64,000 nucleotides of DNA, from NCBI RefSeq assembly GCF_026619415.1, contig NZ_JAOVZR010000001.1, positions 3,332,501-3,396,500 of the forward strand, written 5' to 3'. Below the pieces are notes generated by a model that was not told the origin of the DNA, ran no database searches, and worked only from the letters and a program-made list of their open reading frames with translations. The first letter of the stretch is position 1. Each line of letters begins with the position of its first letter. Positions 35,286 through 44,777 of this stretch are shown in pieces. Origin of the DNA: Hoeflea algicola (GTDB taxonomy: Bacteria; Pseudomonadota; Alphaproteobacteria; Rhizobiales; Rhizobiaceae). The position numbers and the translations under genes are program-made.

Positions 35286-36158
35286 TCAGGGCCGGTTTGC
35301 GAGTTCACCCCGGCCTGTCATGGCAAGATGGCCTTCATCGTCATGAGCCCAGCAGTCGAACGTATCTTGCGCCAGATCCAGTTTCACGCACAGTCCCAGT
35401 TCCCGGTCGCAAAACAGTGGTTTGACGGCCCTATAGGAAAAGCTCGCCATCTTGCACCCTGCATGGCGCTCCACTGCCGCTGCCAGCAGTGTTGCGGTCA
35501 GGGGGCCAGGCATGACGATGTCGGGATAGCCCTCAACCTTGGTCGCGTAATCGCGGTCATAATGGATGCGATGGCCGTTGAACATGACTGCGGAATAGCG
35601 AAACAGAAGCACCGGATCTGGCCGGAACATTTCCCTGTGGTCGTAATCATCCGGGGCCGTTGCATAGACAGGTGCGGGCTGATCCGGGCTTGGCTCATCA
35701 CGATATACGACGGTTTGCTCTTCGGTGATATGGCCGCCTGAAGCCCCCTCGAACTGATGTTTGATTTGCACAAAGACCAGCGAGCCGCTGGCGCCGGTTT
35801 TCGGCGTCACGCTGAGAATCGTCGATGTTCTGGTGACATCCTCGGCCACGGCAATCGGTTTGCCAAAGCGAAGCTTTCCACCCGCCCACATCCGTCGCGG
35901 CAAGGCCACCGGCGGGAGAAAGCCGCCTCGGACCGGGTGCCCGTCTTCACCGACCATCGAGTGTCTGCGGGGTGGAAAAACGTTGACCCAGTGCCAAAGC
36001 GGAGGGGTTTCCTCTCCTGCGGCTGGCGCTGTCGGGTGATCCAGAAGTGCGGCCATCTGCGCCGCCTGGAGCAGATTGATGGGGACCTGGTCGATCTGCT
36101 GGCGTCCGACCCAGCCTTGCAGCTCTTCGTCGCTGGCGATGGTCATGCTGTCATCCAT
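35286..36158 (-). CDS. HTD2-like hotdog hydratase (mesaconyl/methylfumaryl-CoA hydratase type)
   Basis: Protein of 290 residues in the FAS1-like dehydratase/HTD2 family, whose members hydrate mesaconyl-C4-CoA or 3-methylfumaryl-CoA. The diagnostic segment FRYSAVMFNGHRIHYDRDYA, with GYPDIVMPGPLTA after it, is near residue 185; an earlier WHWVNVFPP/GGFLPPVALPRRMWAGG region matches the N-terminal domain. It sits on the minus strand inside the cluster, overlapping the end of the cupin gene by eight bases, so the two form a small convergent operon. The substrate may be another short dicarboxyl-type enoyl-CoA. Confidence 0.82.
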   Translation of the reverse strand: MDDSMTIASDEELQGWVGRQQIDQVPINLLQAAQMAALLDHPTAPAAGEETPPLWHWVNVFPPRRHSMVGEDGHPVRGGFLPPVALPRRMWAGGKLRFGKPIAVAEDVTRTSTILSVTPKTGASGSLVFVQIKHQFEGASGGHITEEQTVVYRDEPSPDQPAPVYATAPDDYDHREMFRPDPVLLFRYSAVMFNGHRIHYDRDYATKVEGYPDIVMPGPLTATLLAAAVERHAGCKMASFSYRAVKPLFCDRELGLCVKLDLAQDTFDCWAHDDEGHLAMTGRGELANRP

Positions 36159-36546
36159 TCGTGTTCGCGTCCGCTCTCAGAAACTGGCTGTCAGGATCCA
36201 GCCAGTCGAGGCGGGGCGGGGTGAATACGTCATATTCGAGGGTAGCTTCGAGTGCCTCCACCGCATGCGGCATATGGGAGGGGATAAGGATAACCTCACC
36301 GGCGCGGACGATCATTGTCTTCTGGTCGCCTTCGTCTCCCAGCGTGACGCAGAGTGCGCCTTCCACCACATGTGTGAATTGCTCATGTTCGTGAGAATGG
36401 AGCGGGACGGTGGCGCCTTTTTCGAATCGGACTTCGCCGATCATGGCTTTGTCGCTGGTGACCAACCGGCGCGTGATACCGCCGCGAAGATGGTCGACCC
36501 TTTGCTCTTCCCAGCGAAAATGCTTTGCCTCGTCCGTCATCTTCAA
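36151..36546 (-). CDS. Cupin-domain protein
   Basis: Single-domain cupin of 131 residues with a canonical motif 1: PLHSHEHEQFTHVVEGALCV (HxH, then Glu and His four to six residues on) near residue 48. Motif 2, IPSHMPHAVEAL, is near residue 89. The metal-ligand set is intact, unlike the cupin at 25293. It could be a small dioxygenase, isomerase or regulator. It is transcribed away from the CoA-transferase gene across a spacer with the LysR-type box 3, and it overlaps the HTD2-like hydratase gene. Confidence 0.83.
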   Translation of the reverse strand: MKMTDEAKHFRWEEQRVDHLRGGITRRLVTSDKAMIGEVRFEKGATVPLHSHEHEQFTHVVEGALCVTLGDEGDQKTMIVRAGEVILIPSHMPHAVEALEATLEYDVFTPPRLDWLDPDSQFLRADANTNG

Positions 36547-36874
36547 GCTTCCTCCAAGCGTTCAGAAAAGCATAGCGCAGACCTGAACTGACAAGCCTCT
36601 CTCCAGCCCGTCCGACAATAGGTATCACACCCATAACAGGGAAGCGTCATTCCCATAGGGCATGCCTATGGTCTCCAAAGGACGATTTATTCGGCGCTAT
36701 CCTAATCGGTTCCGATAGGGCAGTCATATACCCCAACGGCGTCTATCGAAGGAGGCCCGGGCAGAGTAAGTCGCGGATCGCAACCATGCGGCGGTTGGCT
36801 GGAAAGTGATCTCCGATAGGATCGCGTTCCTATTGCCTGGAGACGGAAGATGCCGGAGAGAGGAATAATATAAT
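36547..36874. promoter_or_regulatory. Divergent regulatory region with LysR-type box 3 and further dyads
   Basis: This 328-base spacer separates the cupin (-) from the CoA-transferase (+). CATAGGGCATGCCTATG at 36654-36670 is the same CATAGG-N5-CCTATG dyad as at the LysR gene. Two looser dyads follow: CTATC/GATAG arms at 36697-36718 and ATAGG-N8-CCTAT at 36816-36833. GGAGAGAGG precedes the ATG at 36875. Several half-sites in one spacer fit a LysR tetramer with recognition and activation sites. Confidence 0.7.
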
Positions 36875-38086
36875 ATGACGAAGAGTGTCTTGTCTGGAAT
36901 ACGTGTACTCGATTTTGGTCGCTATATTGCGGGGCCATATTGCTCGGCATTGCTGGCTGACCAAGGTGCGGAAGTTATCCGTATTGAACGCGTCAACGGC
37001 AATGATGACCGCTATGTCATGCCGCTCGGCGATTCAGCAGAGGGCGCTCTCTATCTTCAGATGAACCGCAACAAGAAGTCCCTGGCGCTCGATATCACCC
37101 AGGGGCGCGGCGCCGAGATTGTTCGTCAGCTTGTGGCGACGGCCGATGTCATCGTGGTCAACCTGCCTCCCAAGGCCAGGACCAAGCTCGGCCTGGACTA
37201 CGACACCTTACGCAGCATCAAATCCGATATCATTCTCACCACGGTTTCGGCTTTCGGAACCGGAGGAAGTTACGGGGACCGTGTTGGGTTTGACGTGTCG
37301 GGCCAGGCCTTGAGCGGGGCGGTCTACCTCACCGGCACCAAAGATCAGCCTTACCGGTCCGCAATATCCTATGTTGATTATTCGACGGGAATGTCGGCAG
37401 CCTTCGGGACAATGGCGGCGTTGCTGGAGCGCAAGACAACCGGGCGTGGCCAGCATGTCGAGGCATCACTGCTCGGCAGTGCGCTGACCATGACCAATTC
37501 CATGTTGATCGAAGAGGCGTCGGGTTCACGTAGCAGGGTGCCGACCGGCAATCGCAGCCCGATTTCCGGCCCTTCTGATTTGTTTGCCACCCGCGATGGC
37601 TGGATGTTTGTCCAGGTCATAGGCCAGGACATGTTCGAGCGCTGGATTGATCTCGTGGGCGCTGAAATGTTGCGCGGTGATCCCCGGTTCAAGGACGACA
37701 TTTCCCGTGGCGAGAATGGCGAAATTCTCAGTGAACTGACCGCCAAGTGGTGCCGCAAGTTCACCACCCGGGAGTGCCTTACTAAGCTTCATGCGAGCCG
37801 GGTTCCGGGTTATCAGGTGCTGACGCCGGCCGAAGCCCTCGAGGCACGCGAAGTCAGTGAAGGTGAGTTCTTTGACTGGCAGGAACGCGAGGGGCTGGAT
37901 GCGCCGGTCCCCATCATGCGCTCGCCGGTGTCGCTTTCCGAACACGGAATGACTCCGCTCAGGCCGGCTCCCCGGTTGGGAGCCGACACCAGATCGATTC
38001 TGGAAGCGCTTGGGCATGGCGAAGAAGAAATTTCTATCCTTGTGGAGGATGGATTGGCCAATTGCGATGAACACGGGGGTGATTGA
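36875..38086 (+). CDS. CaiB/BaiF family III CoA-transferase
   Basis: Class III CoA-transferase of 403 residues. The N-terminal GIRVLDFGRYIAGPYCSALLADQGAEVI is the family signature, MNRNKKSLALDI follows, and the catalytic Asp is at YVDYSTGMSAAFGTMAAL near residue 169. It moves CoA from a donor acyl-CoA onto a carboxylic acid, activating it without ATP. It is the first gene after box 3 and is followed by the LIV-type importer genes, so it probably activates the imported acid. The acyl-CoA ligase at 42694 would be a second activating route. Confidence 0.9.
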   Translation: MTKSVLSGIRVLDFGRYIAGPYCSALLADQGAEVIRIERVNGNDDRYVMPLGDSAEGALYLQMNRNKKSLALDITQGRGAEIVRQLVATADVIVVNLPPKARTKLGLDYDTLRSIKSDIILTTVSAFGTGGSYGDRVGFDVSGQALSGAVYLTGTKDQPYRSAISYVDYSTGMSAAFGTMAALLERKTTGRGQHVEASLLGSALTMTNSMLIEEASGSRSRVPTGNRSPISGPSDLFATRDGWMFVQVIGQDMFERWIDLVGAEMLRGDPRFKDDISRGENGEILSELTAKWCRKFTTRECLTKLHASRVPGYQVLTPAEALEAREVSEGEFFDWQEREGLDAPVPIMRSPVSLSEHGMTPLRPAPRLGADTRSILEALGHGEEEISILVEDGLANCDEHGGD

Positions 38087-38130
38087 TTCGCAAGTCTGAA
38101 TTCCAAAATGACACCCTGAGGAGGAAGCAT

Positions 38131-39324
38131 ATGACTATCAAAAAAGTAATGGTACTGGCGGGACTGGTTTCAGCCCTGACCCTTTCAACGTCCGCTTATG
38201 CGCAGGAAGTAATCAAGGTCGGCATGTCTGCGCCGCATTCCGGTGCCGCGGCGATGTGGGGCCAGGCAACTGACTGGCTTTGCGATACTGCAGCCAAGGA
38301 AATCGCCGCTGACGGTGGCGTGACCGTTGACGGCAAGGTCTACAATTTCGAATGCTATTCCTACGACAACAAGTACAGCGCCGCCGAAGGCGCCAAGGTC
38401 GCCCAGGCGATGCTCAACCGGGACGGCATTCGCTTCATATCCCAGGCGATTGGCACCGCGCCGGTCCGTGCTCTGCAGTCGCTGAGTGAACGCAGCGGTG
38501 CGCTCATGTTCACTGTGGCCTGGGGAACAAGCATCAAGGGTCCGAAATTCCCGCTCACATTCACCCAGATGAACACGCCATTCGAGCTCTTCAAGCCGTT
38601 CTTGACATATGTGAAGAACGCGCATCCGGACCTCAAGACCGTGGCTATGCTCAGCCCCAACGATGCATCGGGCCAAGAAGCGGCACCTGTTAGTTATGAA
38701 GTCTGGGGCGATCTCGGCGTTGATGTCGTTGCCAGCGACACCTATGAACGCGGCACCACCGAGTTTCAGCCTATCGCGGCCAAAATCGCTGCACTGAACC
38801 CGGATGCTGTTGATCTTTCGACGCTGCCGCCCGGTGATGCTGGTCTGGCATACAAGGAACTTGCAATCCTCGGCTGGAAGGGCATTCAGGTTTCGGGAAC
38901 CGGCACGGGAACCCAGGGTCTGGTCACGCTCGGTGGAGCGGCCGCTGATGGCACCTATATCGGCGCGGCAATCCCGTCCGATGGCAAGCTGGGAACTGAA
39001 AAGCAGAAAGCGCTCAGCGAAGGTTTGAAAGAAGCTACCGGTGAGCATGTCAACTCGGTCGTGCTCGGCGCTTATGACTCGCTGTTTGCGCTAAAGGCTG
39101 CGATGGAGAAATCCCAGAGCCTTGATCCCAAGGTGGTGGCAGCAACTCTTCCCGAGATCACTTTTGAAGGGTTCCACGGAACAACTGCATTCGGCGGCGC
39201 TGAAGTCTATGGCTCGCCCCAGCAGATGTTGCTGCCAATCATCGTCAGTCAGATTCAAGACGGGAAGTTGGTCGAACTGGAGCGCATCATTCCTGATGAG
39301 CTGAAAGCACGTCTCGCGAAGTAA
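38131..39324 (+). CDS. LIV-type ABC transporter substrate-binding protein
   Basis: Periplasmic binding protein of 397 residues of the branched-chain-amino-acid/amide class. The signal peptide is MTIKKVMVLAGLVSALTLST with processing at about AYA-Q (residue 23). VIKVGMSAPHSGAAAMWGQ starts the mature protein, as in LivJ/UrtA/aromatic-acid binders. GAGGAGG precedes the ATG at 38131. It is the first of five transporter genes in one unit after the CoA-transferase. In Alphaproteobacteria this class often binds aromatic or aliphatic carboxylates; here the ligand is presumably the acid degraded by the cluster. Confidence 0.88.
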   Translation: MTIKKVMVLAGLVSALTLSTSAYAQEVIKVGMSAPHSGAAAMWGQATDWLCDTAAKEIAADGGVTVDGKVYNFECYSYDNKYSAAEGAKVAQAMLNRDGIRFISQAIGTAPVRALQSLSERSGALMFTVAWGTSIKGPKFPLTFTQMNTPFELFKPFLTYVKNAHPDLKTVAMLSPNDASGQEAAPVSYEVWGDLGVDVVASDTYERGTTEFQPIAAKIAALNPDAVDLSTLPPGDAGLAYKELAILGWKGIQVSGTGTGTQGLVTLGGAAADGTYIGAAIPSDGKLGTEKQKALSEGLKEATGEHVNSVVLGAYDSLFALKAAMEKSQSLDPKVVAATLPEITFEGFHGTTAFGGAEVYGSPQQMLLPIIVSQIQDGKLVELERIIPDELKARLAK

Positions 39325-39358
39325 TAAGTGAGAATAATCTGGCTGTGAGTGAGTTGAT

Positions 39359-40234
39359 ATGCAGAATTTTATCCAGATAAGTCTAGTTAGCCTGCAAATA
39401 GGAGCCGTATATATCCTGTTTTCTCTTGGATTGACGCTCATCTTTGGCGTCATGAAGATTATCAATTTCGCTCACGGCCAGGTGTTCACGCTTTCAGCAA
39501 TCATCGTCGCAGTGATGTTGCCGATGTTGACCGGATGGGGATGGTCCCCACCGGTGGCATTCGCAGCTTCGGCGGTGGTCGCTCTCCTGTCCTCGGTGTC
39601 GCTCGGGTTCGTGATGTTCCAGTACGGCTTCCGGTTCTATCAACGCAATCTCGTCGGGTCATTCATTTTGTCGCTCGGGTTTGTGCTGCTGCTTGAGGGC
39701 ATATATCTGGATGTCTTTGGCGGCCAGGTGCGGTCCATCCCGCCCTTGATCACCGGTACGGTCGATGTATTCGGCGCGCCTATGACAACTCAGCGATTGG
39801 TATTGTGCGTCGCTGCCATCGTGTTCACCCTCATTCTCTATTTTGCGCTTGCCAAGACCCGGACAGGCAAGGCGCTTCGCGCCGCGTCGATCGATCATGA
39901 AGCGGCTATGCTTCAGGGCATTCCTTATGAACGCATAGCGCTTCAGGGATTCCTGATCGCCGCACTTCTCGCCGGTGTCGCGGGGATCCTGATTGCCCCC
40001 ACTTCGGCAGTGACGACGACAATCGGTACCGATTATCTGCTGAAGGGCTTTATCGCAGTGATTATTGGCGGGCTTGGCAGTGTTCCGGGTGCCATTGTGG
40101 GGAGCCTTTTTGTCGCCTTCATCGAAGGTTTTGGCGGTTTCTATTTTGATCCTTCGGGCGCAAGCATCGCAGTCTTTGTACTGGTGATGGTGGTTCTGGT
40201 GGTTCGGCCGAAAGGATTGATGGGTAATGTCTAA
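39359..40234 (+). CDS. LIV-type ABC transporter permease (LivH-like)
   Basis: Membrane subunit of 291 residues with about eight helices. The LivH start AVYILFSLGLTLIFGVMKII and NFAHGQVFTLSA are present, and FIAVIIGGLGSVPGAIVGS near residue 232 is the family coupling motif. It overlaps the LivM-like gene by eight bases. Confidence 0.9.
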   Translation: MQNFIQISLVSLQIGAVYILFSLGLTLIFGVMKIINFAHGQVFTLSAIIVAVMLPMLTGWGWSPPVAFAASAVVALLSSVSLGFVMFQYGFRFYQRNLVGSFILSLGFVLLLEGIYLDVFGGQVRSIPPLITGTVDVFGAPMTTQRLVLCVAAIVFTLILYFALAKTRTGKALRAASIDHEAAMLQGIPYERIALQGFLIAALLAGVAGILIAPTSAVTTTIGTDYLLKGFIAVIIGGLGSVPGAIVGSLFVAFIEGFGGFYFDPSGASIAVFVLVMVVLVVRPKGLMGNV

Positions 40235-41192
40235 TCGTCGAAAGTTTCTGCTTCCGCTCGCGATTGTCGCGGTACTTCTGATCGCAATGTTTCCAACTGG
40301 CCCCTATGCGGCCAGTCTGATCAGCTGGATGGCAATCGGGGCACTGATGGCTTCGAGCATGCGCTTTGTGCTGCTCTTCGGGGAATTGAATTTCGCTGTC
40401 GCGGCCTTCGTCGGCATCGGTGCCTACACCGCCGGCATGGCAACCACCGAATACCAGATCGTTTTCCCGCTAGCGATATTGCTGGCTGGCCTCGCGGCTG
40501 CGTTTGTCAGTTTCTTCTTTGGCTTCATAACGCTCAAGGTGAAGGGACCATACTTCAAGCTTATCGGTTTTGCTTTCGCTGAAGTCGTCCGGATTTGCTA
40601 CTCGCAGTCCGACACCCTTGGCGGAAATTCAGGAATCATTGGTGTCTTCCCGCCGCTGGCTCTCGATCCCTGGATGACGTTTTTTGTGGTCAGTTTTGCG
40701 GTTGTCATTCTGTTGGGCCTCTATGCTGTCGAGCGCTCCGATTTCGGCAAGCTGCTGCTTGCCATCAAGGAAAACGATGATGTGGTTCGCACCGTCGGGA
40801 TCAATGTGCACTGGATCAAGATTCTTTGCTTTGTGCTGGCCTCCTTCGTGGCTGGTCTGGCCGGGTCGCTGCAGGCATTCGTCAATAATGTGATCAGCCC
40901 GGCAGATTTCGGCTTCATGCTGTCGGTCTTCGCGCTTGCCTATCTCAAGGTCGGCGGAGAAGATTCTCCCCTTGGCCCGGTGGCCGGATCCATCGTTCTT
41001 GTTGGCCTTGGCAGCATCGCGCTGACCTTCGGCGCGGGGGAACATATTTTCTACGGAGCGGCGATCGCTCTGGCGGTGCTGTTTTTCCCCAAGGGCATGA
41101 TCGGGTTCGCAAAGGACACGGTGGGCAAGTGGCGGGATCGCGGTGCGACAAATACAACCGCTGTAGCTGCAACGCAAAAAGGTGAGGCATGA
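40227..41192 (+). CDS. LIV-type ABC transporter permease (LivM-like)
   Basis: Membrane subunit of 321 residues with a family region RTVGINVHWIKILCFVLASF and KVGGEDSPLGPVAGSIVL near the cytoplasmic coupling part. It forms the heterodimeric channel with the LivH-like protein. It overlaps both neighbours (eight bases upstream, four downstream), so the whole importer is coupled in translation. Confidence 0.9.
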   Translation: MSNRRKFLLPLAIVAVLLIAMFPTGPYAASLISWMAIGALMASSMRFVLLFGELNFAVAAFVGIGAYTAGMATTEYQIVFPLAILLAGLAAAFVSFFFGFITLKVKGPYFKLIGFAFAEVVRICYSQSDTLGGNSGIIGVFPPLALDPWMTFFVVSFAVVILLGLYAVERSDFGKLLLAIKENDDVVRTVGINVHWIKILCFVLASFVAGLAGSLQAFVNNVISPADFGFMLSVFALAYLKVGGEDSPLGPVAGSIVLVGLGSIALTFGAGEHIFYGAAIALAVLFFPKGMIGFAKDTVGKWRDRGATNTTAVAATQKGEA

Positions 41193-41935
41193 ACATGAGC
41201 ATTCAAACTCCCCTGCTTCGTGCGGCAAACCTGACATGCCGGTTTGGCGGGCTCGTCGCGGTCTCGGACCTCTCGTTTGAACTCAACCGCGGCGAAATAC
41301 TCGGGCTGATAGGTCCCAATGGAGCTGGCAAGAGCACGACATTCAACCTGATCTCCGGCTTTTACAAGCCGACGTCCGGCGAAGTCTTTATTGACGGGGT
41401 CAACGTCACCGGAAAACCCGCTGAAAAAATCTGTGTCCACGGGTTGGCGCGCACATTCCAGCACAGCAGCCTGATGCGTGGGATGACAGTCAGGGACAAC
41501 GTGCTGATCGGCGCGATCGGATCCCTGCGCCGGGGCTCCCACAAGGCGCGCATGGTTCGCACCGAGGAAACGGCAGAGATGCTGGGTCTTTCGGACTACC
41601 TCGACGAGGAGGCCGGCACGCTACCGCACGGTATCCAGCGGTTGGTGAGTATTGCGATTGCTTTTGCCACGCGGCCACGCCTGCTTTGCCTGGATGAGCC
41701 CCTGACCGGGCTCAACCAGACCGAAGTGATCAATACGCTCAAGGTTTTTGAGCGCATTCGCACCGAGCATGGTGCCTCCATTCTCCTGGTGGAACACAAT
41801 ATGAAGGCGGTGATGCAGATATGTGATCGGATCGTGGTCCTGCACCACGGAAAGAAGCTTGCCACGGGCTCACCACTTGACGTGAGACGTGACGAAAAGG
41901 TCATCGCGGCCTATCTGGGGACTCGCAATGCGTAA
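41189..41935 (+). CDS. LIV-type ABC transporter ATP-binding protein (LivG-like)
   Basis: ATPase of 248 residues. Walker A GPNGAGKST lies near residue 42, and Walker B reads LLCLDEPLTGLN. The signature is degenerate: TLPHGIQRLVSIAIAFA replaces LSGGQ..., with PHGIQ in place of SGGQQ. This weak signature is close to the LivG form (LxxGxQR) but more altered, which may reduce its ATPase rate or reflect an asymmetric site paired with LivF. An ATG six bases later is an alternative start. It overlaps LivF-like by eight bases. Confidence 0.88.
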   Translation: MNMSIQTPLLRAANLTCRFGGLVAVSDLSFELNRGEILGLIGPNGAGKSTTFNLISGFYKPTSGEVFIDGVNVTGKPAEKICVHGLARTFQHSSLMRGMTVRDNVLIGAIGSLRRGSHKARMVRTEETAEMLGLSDYLDEEAGTLPHGIQRLVSIAIAFATRPRLLCLDEPLTGLNQTEVINTLKVFERIRTEHGASILLVEHNMKAVMQICDRIVVLHHGKKLATGSPLDVRRDEKVIAAYLGTRNA

Positions 41936-42647
41936 TGAAGATGTATCACTCGGTATTGACGGGCTCTCTGCATCCTATGGCAAGGTTCCCGTTCTCCGTG
42001 ACGTTTCCGTCAGCATTCGGAAGGGTGAAATTGTTACTCTGATTGGCGGTAACGGGGCTGGCAAATCGACTTTGATGAAGGCCATTTGCGGGTTAGTCAA
42101 ACCGACCGGCGGAAAGGTCACACTGTTTGGCGAGGATGTGACTGGCCTGGCTCCGCACAATCTCGTTACACGCGGGCTGTCGCTGGTCCCGGAAGGGCGC
42201 CGACTGTTCGGCCCTATGAGTGTGCATGAAAATCTCGACATGGGGGCCTATGCGCGGCGGGATTCGGAAATCGCGGCCGACATCGAAATGGTGCTGGACT
42301 ATTTCCCGGCCTTGAAGGGACGGTTGCACGAACCGGCAGGCGCCTTGAGCGGCGGACAGCAGCAGATGGTTGCGGTCGCGCGCGCACTGATGAGCAAGCC
42401 GAAAATCCTGCTGCTGGACGAGCCGACGATCGGTCTGGCCCCGGCGATTGTCGATACGATCGCGGAGATAGTCACGACCATCGCCAAGTCCGGCGTGGAT
42501 ATTCTGCTGGTCGAACAGAACGCCGAAGTAGCGCTGGCGATCGCGAAATACGCCTACATTCTGGAGAATGGGGTAATCACAGCCGAAGGACCTTCGGCGG
42601 AACTTGCCAAGAGCGAAGAAATTCAAAGGGCATATCTGGGTATCTGA
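41928..42647 (+). CDS. LIV-type ABC transporter ATP-binding protein (LivF-like)
   Basis: ATPase of 239 residues with a full set of motifs: GGNGAGKST near residue 36, LSGGQQQMVAVARAL near 138 and ILLLDEPTIGLAP near 158. The start at 41928 gives the standard length; the frame is open 13 codons further up inside livG. It completes the importer of one binding protein, two permeases and two ATPases. The acyl-CoA ligase gene starts 47 bases later. Confidence 0.92.
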   Translation: MRNEDVSLGIDGLSASYGKVPVLRDVSVSIRKGEIVTLIGGNGAGKSTLMKAICGLVKPTGGKVTLFGEDVTGLAPHNLVTRGLSLVPEGRRLFGPMSVHENLDMGAYARRDSEIAADIEMVLDYFPALKGRLHEPAGALSGGQQQMVAVARALMSKPKILLLDEPTIGLAPAIVDTIAEIVTTIAKSGVDILLVEQNAEVALAIAKYAYILENGVITAEGPSAELAKSEEIQRAYLGI

Positions 42648-42693
42648 GTTTCGGCGTCGCCGCACCACGCCCCTCCATATTTTGAGAAGAGAC

Positions 42694-44634
42694 ATGACAT
42701 CATCACTCCAAGACACTTGGCAGCCGCGCCCCGAGGATTTGAGCAACTCCAATGTCATTGCGCTGATGCAGCGATTTGGGATTGCCGATTACGACGAATT
42801 CTATCGGTTCTCGATCGAGCACCCGGATCGCTACTGGCGTGAAGTTGTCGACTTTTTACAAATCGTATGGACGAAGGATTATGACGCCTATGTCGATCTT
42901 TCGCGTGGCAAGGAGTTCCCCGAGTGGTTTCCCGGTGGGGAGCTGAACTGGACTGATACGGTTTTCCAGTGGGCTGACGAACCACAGCTCCGGTCACGTA
43001 TGGCCATTGTTGCGGAACACGAGGACGGATCGCTCACCGAACTGGCGTTTGCGGATCTGAAATCGACGGTTCGTCGCTTTGCTGCAGGGCTCAAACAGCA
43101 AGGCATCAAGCGCGGTGACCGTGTCGGTCTGTTGATGGAAAATGGCGTTGAAGCCACCGTCTCCCTGATGGCGCTTTCGTTCATGGGCGCCATTGTGGTG
43201 CCGCTGTTCAGCGGTTTTGGGGCCGATGCCATAATATCACGGCTCAGCGCAAGCGGCGCACGCGCGGTCATCGCCACCGAAGGCTTCAAACGCCGCAACC
43301 GCTATATCAATGTAAGCGCTGCCATAGCCGAAGCGATGGAGAGCCTTCCCTCGGTCGAGCTCCTGATCATGAAGCTCTCAAAGGATGGTTCAGGCCTCCC
43401 CGAAGGGGCGACTGCATGGAGCGAAATCGCTGCCACGGAAGATCCGGGTGGAGAAGCCGCGCGCATGTCTGCGAACGATCCTTTCATGGTGATCTATACC
43501 TCCGGCACCACCGGAAAGCCCAAGGGAGTTGTCCATACGCATGGCAGCTTCCCGTTGAAGATCGCCCATGATTCAGCAATCCACTTTGATACCAAGCCGG
43601 GTGACGTATTCTGTTGGCCTGCGGATATGGGCTGGATTGCCGGTGCGCTGATCATTTCCAGTTCGCTGCTAAGAGGCGCTACGCTGGTTTGCTATGATGG
43701 CGCGCCCGATTTCCCCGACTGGTCGCGGATGTCGCGGCTGATTGAGCGGCACAATGTCACCCATTATGGCTCTGCTCCGACCTTGGTCCGTGGGTTGGCA
43801 GCCAACGAGGCTGAGGCGCTTCAGGGCGATTTTTCCAGCATCAGAATGCTTATTGTCGCGGGCGAAGGGATCGCACCCGAACACTATCTCTGGCACCAGC
43901 GGACCTTTGGCCGCGGAGAGTGCCCGGTAATCAATTATACCGGAGGCACGGAGGTGTCTGGCGCGCTTCTGGGCAGCGTGATCATCAAGCCGATCGCTCC
44001 GGCAGGTTTCAATACGGCGTCGCCGGGAGTTGCCATCGACATTGTCGATCACGCGGGCAACTCGCTTGAGCGTGACGTCGGCGAACTGGCGATGCGCGAA
44101 CCGTTTATCGGCATGACCCATTCGTTCTGGGAGGATGACGAACGCTACCTCGAAACCTATTGGAGCACAGTGCCTGGTACCTGGGTTCATGGAGATCTTG
44201 CAGTTCGAAGCACCGATGGCGGCTTCTTCATGCGTGGCCGGTCTGACGACACCATCAAGGTCGCCGGCAAGCGCCTTGGCCCGGCAGAGGTCGAGGAAGT
44301 CCTGCTAGAGCTTCCGGGTGTCACGGAGGTTGCCGCGATCGGTGTCGATGATCCGGTCAAAGGACAGAAGCTGGTGGTGTTCGCAATTCCCAGAAAGACG
44401 GCCGATATGGCTGCCTTGCCGCAACAGATCGCCCAGCATGTGGAAAAGCGTCTGGGCAAACCGTTCCGCCCCGGCAACGTACATCTCGTCCGCGATCTGC
44501 CGAAAACCAAGAGTTCGAAGGTGATGCGCCGATTGATCCGCAGCGCCTATTGCGGATTGCCACATGGGGACCTGTCGTCGCTCGACAACCCATCGGCATT
44601 GGATGAAATCGCCAGTGTTGTGCCGCCGGCATGA
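42694..44634 (+). CDS. AMP-forming acyl-CoA ligase (acetyl-CoA synthetase-like)
   Basis: Adenylate-forming ligase of 646 residues, the length of Acs/PrpE-type enzymes. The phosphate-binding loop MVIYTSGTTGKPKGVVHTHG is near residue 267, the ATP-binding NYTGGTEVSGALLG near 415, the hinge GRSDDTIKVAGKRLGPAEVE near 515, and the adenylation Lys in LPKTKSSKVMRR near 608. The N-terminal part resembles the Acs group. GAGAAG precedes the ATG at 42694. It would activate a carboxylic acid to its CoA thioester after uptake by the LIV-type importer. Confidence 0.9.
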   Translation: MTSSLQDTWQPRPEDLSNSNVIALMQRFGIADYDEFYRFSIEHPDRYWREVVDFLQIVWTKDYDAYVDLSRGKEFPEWFPGGELNWTDTVFQWADEPQLRSRMAIVAEHEDGSLTELAFADLKSTVRRFAAGLKQQGIKRGDRVGLLMENGVEATVSLMALSFMGAIVVPLFSGFGADAIISRLSASGARAVIATEGFKRRNRYINVSAAIAEAMESLPSVELLIMKLSKDGSGLPEGATAWSEIAATEDPGGEAARMSANDPFMVIYTSGTTGKPKGVVHTHGSFPLKIAHDSAIHFDTKPGDVFCWPADMGWIAGALIISSSLLRGATLVCYDGAPDFPDWSRMSRLIERHNVTHYGSAPTLVRGLAANEAEALQGDFSSIRMLIVAGEGIAPEHYLWHQRTFGRGECPVINYTGGTEVSGALLGSVIIKPIAPAGFNTASPGVAIDIVDHAGNSLERDVGELAMREPFIGMTHSFWEDDERYLETYWSTVPGTWVHGDLAVRSTDGGFFMRGRSDDTIKVAGKRLGPAEVEEVLLELPGVTEVAAIGVDDPVKGQKLVVFAIPRKTADMAALPQQIAQHVEKRLGKPFRPGNVHLVRDLPKTKSSKVMRRLIRSAYCGLPHGDLSSLDNPSALDEIASVVPPA

Positions 44635-44777
44635 CCTGCCACGCGGGCGTGATGCGGGCGGTTTTCGTCATTGCGCTTCCGGGACGGCCCGGCATGGAGC
44701 CGGTATTGCCAGATGGTGAAGCGCCAGGCTGCGCCAAATCCAGAACGTCGAATGCTTGCGCGGGAGGGAACTGATTT

